In this document: in pieces, positions 58,628-64,000 of the stretch
Layout of the letters: every line of letters starts with the position of its first letter
Numbering within the stretch: position 1 is the first letter of the stretch
Assembly: GCA_963853835.1 (NCBI GenBank)
Contig: OY970823.1
Coordinates: forward strand, 66,721,845-66,785,844
Source: Calendula officinalis
Lineage: Eukaryota > Streptophyta > Magnoliopsida > Asterales > Asteraceae
DNA: 64,000 nucleotides
Direction of reading: 5' to 3'
Translations under genes and position numbers: made by a program
Notes under the pieces: model-generated
The model's input: the letters and a program-made list of their open reading frames with translations, nothing else
The model's database searches: none
Told to the model about the DNA's origin: nothing

Positions 58628-59826
58628 ATCATGGGTGACAGTTGCACATGCATCGTTGCACGTGTGGGTACCCCGAAATGAACTGCCCAGTTATTATTTT
58701 TACTATTTTATTCCTTAAAATATACACTATCTATTGCAACACTCGCAATATCTATTGTAAAATAACTACAATAATCGATTTTATAAGAGTATTTATATAT
58801 TTTTTTAACCTCTAACAATTTTATTTTTTTTATCCTTTGTTCTGACTCATTGTTTTAGCCGACTAATCTCATGGAAATTATTCATTTTGCAGATAACCTG
58901 GAGTCAGCACGGAAAAACTTCTGTGGTCACAAAGGGTTTTTTTTCCTCCTAGTAGAAATTAAACTCAATACTTCCTAAGAATTTTACCCTTTAGCAGACC
59001 AAGTTCAGTATATAATACATTTGGCAGCTTGAGTCATCTGGTTCCTTCACAGTCACATCAACCAGGAAGGCAATAGATTACGTCTTGGTTGGCCCTCGCA
59101 TTGTGGAGGTTGAGACTTGAGAGTGCTCACTATTGCCGAAACTCTATTTTTTCCCATTTTACCGTTCAAAAAAGTATTCTAAGACACAATAAACAATCTA
59201 TAGATATGATTAGGAAATAGAGAGCATGATTAGCTGGGATATTATATTAATAGATTTAGTGACAACTTGGACAACCAAATGATGAAGTGATTTTAAGGTT
59301 GTTTGTTTATCAAATCTATAGGGGGTATTTTTGACCATTGACCAAATTAAAATTCTCACGTGCGGGGCAAAAAAAATGCTTTGCTGTTAGTGTGCTGTGT
59401 TGAGATTAGTGGTGTGGTTAGCCACGTACGATTCACATGACTTCTAATCATGGTGTTCCATGCAACTTGAAATTAATACTAATTTCATATTCAAATTATT
59501 ATTATTTTTTGAACGGTAAAAGGAAGGAGAAGTCAAATTATCAATTTGAAATTTGAATGCTCCTCTCACGTTCTAGGAAGTTGCAAATCATCTCGTTATA
59601 TGTAATGTTAATACAAATAACAAAATTAAAGCGGATGATCGCACTGAAATTAATCAATTTGTAAAGCGGGTTGAAAACTTAGGTTAGTAACAAAAATGTA
59701 TTGCTACTAATTCTCTACTGTTTTTGAACAACAACAAGAAGTATAAGCTAAGGGCAAAGCTTCGGCATGGGTCTAATAAACATTAGACATGTGTGAGTTT
59801 AAAAGGTATCTAAACACATTATTATA
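58628..59826. other. Intergenic, LINE-tail-like remnants
   Basis: ACCGTTCAAAAAA (59160) and TTTTTTGAACGGTAA (59505) resemble LINE 3' tails. No gene. Confidence 0.35.
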
Positions 59827-60135
59827 CTTCCTCCAATTCAAAATAAGTGACACATTTTCCTTTTTGAGTGATTCAAATAAGTGACATATTTTGAAAAATT
59901 ACCTTATTTGACAAAAAATAACGGGATTCATACCCACTAACTATCTACTTTATCAAAGTCAAATGATTCATTTACCCAACTTTTATTTTAAACATCATTA
60001 ACCTCATTTTATTCAAAAAGTGTGAGACTTATTTTCCACTAATCATCCAATTAATCTAATTTAACCATCATTATAATTTTTTGGCTCAAAAAGCGTGAAA
60101 GACAAAATGTGCCACTTATTTTGAATCGGGGGAAG
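59827..60135. mobile_element. Stowaway MITE
   Basis: CTTCCTCCAATTCAAAATAA ... TTTGAATCGGGGGAAG, flanked by TA. The 310-bp family. Confidence 0.85.
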
Positions 60136-60422
60136 TATATAAATTTTGTAAAAACTTTTCGTATACGAATTAGGTCTCATAAAAGTTCTAAAATTATGAC
60201 CACGGATGGAAATAATGTTACACCAAAAATATCATGGGGTCGAATAAATAATTGATGCAAATAAACTAGACATGTGAAAACCAACCTCTTTATGATTCAA
60301 TGATGAAGACATGAATGGACCTAACTCATAACTCCCTATTCCTTTCAAATTATTGGAAGCATGAACCCCAATTATTATTGTTATTATTTCGGTCCCCACC
60401 AAATGATCTTCAATCTTGGAAT

Positions 60423-61216
60423 TAGGGGTGTCAATTGGGTTGACTAGATTGGTTTAGGGTTCTTATCGGGTCAAATACGTTGGTTTTGAGGTAAAAAAAT
60501 CATAACCCGAAACCCGACCCTATAAAGAATCAGGTTGGTCGGGTTTCAGGTAATCAGGTTTGTCGGGTTGATCCGATCAAGTTGGTCGGTTATTCATCGT
60601 TAACTTGTTTACTGTTTAAGCTAATTGATTTTAAAAAGTAACTCTCTTATTGTTTCTATTAGCTTAATTGATGATACTGCATATTATCAGCTGGTTTCAA
60701 TTGTTTAATACCCAAAGCAATGGATTTGATACTTTGATACTTGCTCAACTAATTTTGGCATCCTTATTTAACCATACAAATAATGAAAAGAGCAAACCAG
60801 AACTCAAAACTCACGATTCAAATCTTTAATATACTCCACATCATATCAGTGTTAGAAAATCGACAACTTAAGTTTAAACCTTCAATAGTTTTCAGGTTCC
60901 AAAAAGACCCAATGGTTTAGTTGCTTTGTAACTAAACTTTCAAATTAAGTCTGATATCGGATTCTGTAATTAACTAACAATGTGAGAAATAAACAATATA
61001 CTTCGATGTAAACATAGGTGATTAACTTGCATCTGCCCAAACCTATGATATTTATTAATAGCAGTATTCACTTGCATCTGTAACTTAATAATAACGTCGG
61101 GTTTGTTAGATCAAGTTAGAAAAACCCGATGTCAAAATAATACCCGAATACACCCCACACGAGTAGCGTAATCGGGTTCGGTTACGGATCATCGGGTTGA
61201 CCCTTTGACAACCCTA
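60423..61216. mobile_element. hAT-like element rich in CGGGTT motifs
   Basis: TAGGGGTGTCAATTGGGTTG ... GGGTTGACCCTTTGACAACCCTA; flanks CTTGGAAT and CTTAGGAA(T) are near-identical. The core is AT-rich without ORF. Confidence 0.65.
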
Positions 61217-61550
61217 CTTAGGAATATGTTATAACAATATAATAATTACTAAACAAATTATATTTCGGAAGTCAAGAAATTTCTGTTTTTCTCCCATAGT
61301 TTTGGAATTAGAAAAAAAATATGGATATTCGATGTAGAAAAACGAGCATTATACTTACCGCACGATGCTGCGGGGTTTTAAACACATGTTTTTTATGTTA
61401 GGATTTGGATTTGTTATATTGACATACTAATTATCATGTGATTACTGTTTTTTAATAAAGAAAACCGTTTATGTTGCTATCAATTTCGTGAACATTTCAC
61501 CTTCAAATTATTAGTGGAATGTTATTATATAAGATTAATAAATAAAATAT
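61217..61550. other. Spacer, no gene seen
   Basis: CCGCACGATGCTGCGG near 61360 forms a hairpin but lacks a CTRR end. Confidence 0.4.
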
Positions 61551-61554
61551 GGGA

Positions 61555-61740
61555 TTTGTTAACCATTGCCTTAAGGGCAATGGTTAAAAATAATTAAAGT
61601 GGTTAATGTACAACAAAGAAAACATAATTAATTAAAGTTGGCTAATAAAATGCATGAGTGTGGTTTTTTATTAGGTGGTTTACAATTAATTTAAGGCACA
61701 AAAATTTCTTAACCATTGCCCTTAGGGCGCTTGTTAGCAT
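61555..61740. mobile_element. MITE with subterminal palindromes
   Basis: GTTAACCATTGCCTTAAGGG with its palindromic partner at the left, and AACCATTGCCCTTAGGGCGC at the right in inverted arrangement. The layout is like the 31951 family but the sequence differs. Confidence 0.5.
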
Positions 61741-61979
61741 TTATTTCTCGCTCATACTACTTAGTGTTTAAATAAAACTAACTTAAACAGTTTTTGTTGT
61801 TTGTTAATGTTTTATTTGATTTAAGTATTATGCAGTTTTGAAATAATTGAAGTATATAAATTTCTTATGATATTAAATTATATAATTACTTACGATTAAA
61901 TAAACTAATAGATACATAACTTTGTCAAAATACTTACTCCAAAATTCTAATTGTTTTTGATGAACTTAGAAGATAAAAA

Positions 61980-62112
61980 TGTCACTAACATGCATAAAAA
62001 ACTTGTACATTAATTAAAAAGGTATTATTCCTAAAATTCAGAGAGGATTGTTTTTTGTTATTTTGACTTCTCAATGACAGTCCTTACCTAAGGACTGTCA
62101 TTATCATTTTCT
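61980..62112. mobile_element. Second copy of the 31951-32088 MITE family
   Basis: It shares TGTCACTAACATGCATAAAA, TTGTACATTAATTAAAAAG, ATTATTCC and AATGACAGTCC with the copy at 31975-32090. The right end has its own CCTAAGGACTGTCATTA palindrome. Confidence 0.65.
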
Positions 62113-62442
62113 TAAAAATTATTACCATTCAGTGAATTTTAAAGTTTATGTAAGGATATGTGTTACTTCGTATTAAGGAAGTAATACATAAAGTTTAAAA
62201 CATGAGTTATTAAAGTCTATGTTTTAAAAGTAAAAGTTACAAAAGTTTAGGATTAGATGTGACAAATAGGGTCCTCTTTACATCAACTTAAAAAAAGAGT
62301 GAAATAAAAATATTGGGATCCAACCTAAGTCTCCCAGAAATCACTTAAGCCTTACACCCTCTTTATGAAGCCACTATGACAAAGACACGTATATGTTTAG
62401 TTCATTCCTTTTGTAATATATTATGAAACTGAATTTACAATC

Positions 62443-63608
62443 TTTTTTTTTGAACAGCAAATAAAAGGTTAATCGAGGACGAGCTTCGGCATTGCCATCA
62501 CCCAACCCGACTAAACCCAAATATCATTATAAACTAGCAATAAGCAAAATTACATGATACATACTACACCAAGTACTATACTACCGGAAAAAAAGGATTA
62601 CTAAATACAATAACGGAAACACAAACACACCGAACACCTATATTTATAAACAATATTACTATTGACACACCCCGATCACCTATCTATCCGGATCCGCCTT
62701 CTTAAATTGCTACTGGATTTGAGCACCATAAACCCCATTCTACGCTACTCCATTTAACCTTTGTCCGGTTTATAATCCAAAAGAATGCTTGGGATCGTGA
62801 TTGCATAATAATAGATTGATATGCCCCTAGATTCTTATTAAACACGATTTCATTCCTAGCTTTCCAAATATGCCAAAGTGTAGAAATGAAAGCCGTGTAG
62901 TATCGTTGTGCCTTTTCTTTTGATAAGTTAACTCGAACATACCACTCCATCAATTGATCAATCCCCCTTATTTCACCGATATCAATGGCCCACCATTTGC
63001 AAAAATCAATCCAAATTGCTCGAGTTTTTCGACAATGCCAAAATAAATGGTCTTCATCTTCAATCTCTCTTTCACACAAAGAACATACCGCCGACTGTAA
63101 AATTATACCATGCTTTAGCAAATTAAAACAAGTAGGGAACCGCTTATGGTAGAGTCTCCAAAAAAAGATATTGACACTAATCGGGACTGATTTTAACCAC
63201 ATTAAATTAGTGCTCAAATTAGGACCAATAATAGAACTTTCAATGGCATTCCTTGCTGACGATACCGTGAATATACCATCATTCTCGAATACCCATTTCG
63301 TTGAGATAACACCTGAGTCCAGATGAGCCGAATGTTGGAACCAAGAATCGAGAGGAATGTTAATTTTATCAAGATGTGCTCGGATTTTTACTATGTTGTT
63401 CCAAACACCCGAAAACTTACTAGCCGGAATATGAAGGCCCGAGATGTCATGTAAAGCTACAATCACCTTCTTCCAAAGAGAGCCATCCTCATGTTTCAAT
63501 CTCCACCACCATTTTGCCAAAAGTGCAAGATTTTGAGCTTTTAGACTTGGCACATTCAAACCACCCGATTCAATTGATGCGTGCACTTTTTCCCACTTGA
63601 CCCAATGG
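62443..63608 (-). mobile_element. 5'-truncated LINE, ORF2 C-terminus
   Basis: Flanked by ATTTACAATC at 62433-62442 and 63609-63618. The minus-strand frame is open from the truncation point (HWVKWEKVHASIESGG) to the stop at 62702 and encodes the end of LINE ORF2, including FSVSSAR-like and RVT zinc-binding blocks (WRLYHKRFPTCFNLLKHG, CSLCEREIEDEDHLFWHC, LWHIWKARNEIVFN). 3' UTR and a short A tail (T-run at 62443-62451) follow. The open, undamaged frame suggests a fairly recent insertion. Confidence 0.9.
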
Positions 63609-63618
63609 ATTTACAATC

Positions 63619-64000
63619 TAAAATGGAAGAGTTGAAATATGAAATACAGCCAATTATTATTGGTGGAAAACTCAACATGTTTGCTTTTAATGAACAGTAA
63701 TTTGTTGATGGTAATTGTATATAAAGGGAAATATGTTTGATCAATTATTCCTTTAATACAATTATGAGAATAAAAGAACAATTTTATTGTTCACTAGAAT
63801 TCTAAAAGTAGTTGATTTTTTTTATCCTTTTTAATTTATTTCTAACAACTGCCTTTTAATCTCATGTAGTGCAACAAATAATGCACATAGTACAACAAAA
63901 ACTTTCATGAGATTAATTTTATGCAATAATATAGTTCTACAATTGTGTATAATACAATTCTGTATGCACATAATACAACAAATAATGCATCGGAATATTA
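63619..64000. other. AT-rich end of window, no gene seen
   Basis: ACAACAAATAATGCA occurs twice (about 63872 and 63975) in a loose repeat. Nothing else recognised. Confidence 0.5.

Noticed and set aside
61355..61400. Helitron 3' end at CCGCACGATGCTGCGG
   Set aside because: No CTRR-T follows the hairpin at the usual distance.

Overview
The window is nuclear DNA of a flowering plant. Supporting signs are GT-AG introns, plant-only gene families (HOS1, a SHAQKYF-type MYB, DUF1639, CASP-like), a block of plant-mitochondrial-type DNA, and abundant AT-rich transposon sequence. The style of the LINE, Harbinger and MITE families suggests a eudicot, perhaps the daisy family (Asteraceae), but that is an impression and not a demonstration. 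Only three conventional host genes can be modelled: a 1R-MYB repressor-like factor (35.6-37.3 kb, minus, 3 exons, 352 aa), the E3 ligase HOS1 (42.9-47.3 kb, minus, 10 exons, 882 aa) and a DUF1639 protein (49.4-50.1 kb, plus, 2 exons, with a one-base frameshift).

The left half (4-33 kb) holds an eroding local cluster of at least eight copies of one small, unrecognised membrane-protein family, all on the minus strand. I call them A (4.8 kb), B (7.0), C (8.6), D (12.6), E (14.4), F (24.4), G (27.0) and H (32.2). Most are frameshifted or truncated. Two copies (F and H) sit head-to-head with a minimal GNAT acetyltransferase pseudogene like Arabidopsis At1g77540, so the pair was duplicated as a block. 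The cluster has been split by about 1.4 kb of mitochondrial-type DNA (9.3-10.7 kb), a candidate Helitron of about 5.3 kb (17.0-22.3 kb) and many MITEs, SINEs and a solo LTR. Paralogous copies allow several insertions to be read against their empty sites.

The right half contains the three host genes among Stowaway, hAT, Mutator-like and Helitron elements, two 5'-truncated LINEs with clear target-site duplications, and a dead Harbinger transposase (54.0-55.4 kb). The notable elements are: a Mutator-like element (47.8-49.0 kb) carrying a captured CASP-like gene fragment (Pack-MULE type); two Harbinger elements of nearly equal size, one with only the Myb-like ORF1 (18.0-19.9 kb) and the other with only the transposase (53.7-55.7 kb); and a foldback element (5.9-6.5 kb) enclosing eight evenly spaced copies of a 14-bp palindrome.

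No tRNA, rRNA, CRISPR array or operon was seen. All family names come from reading motifs by eye; no database search was possible.
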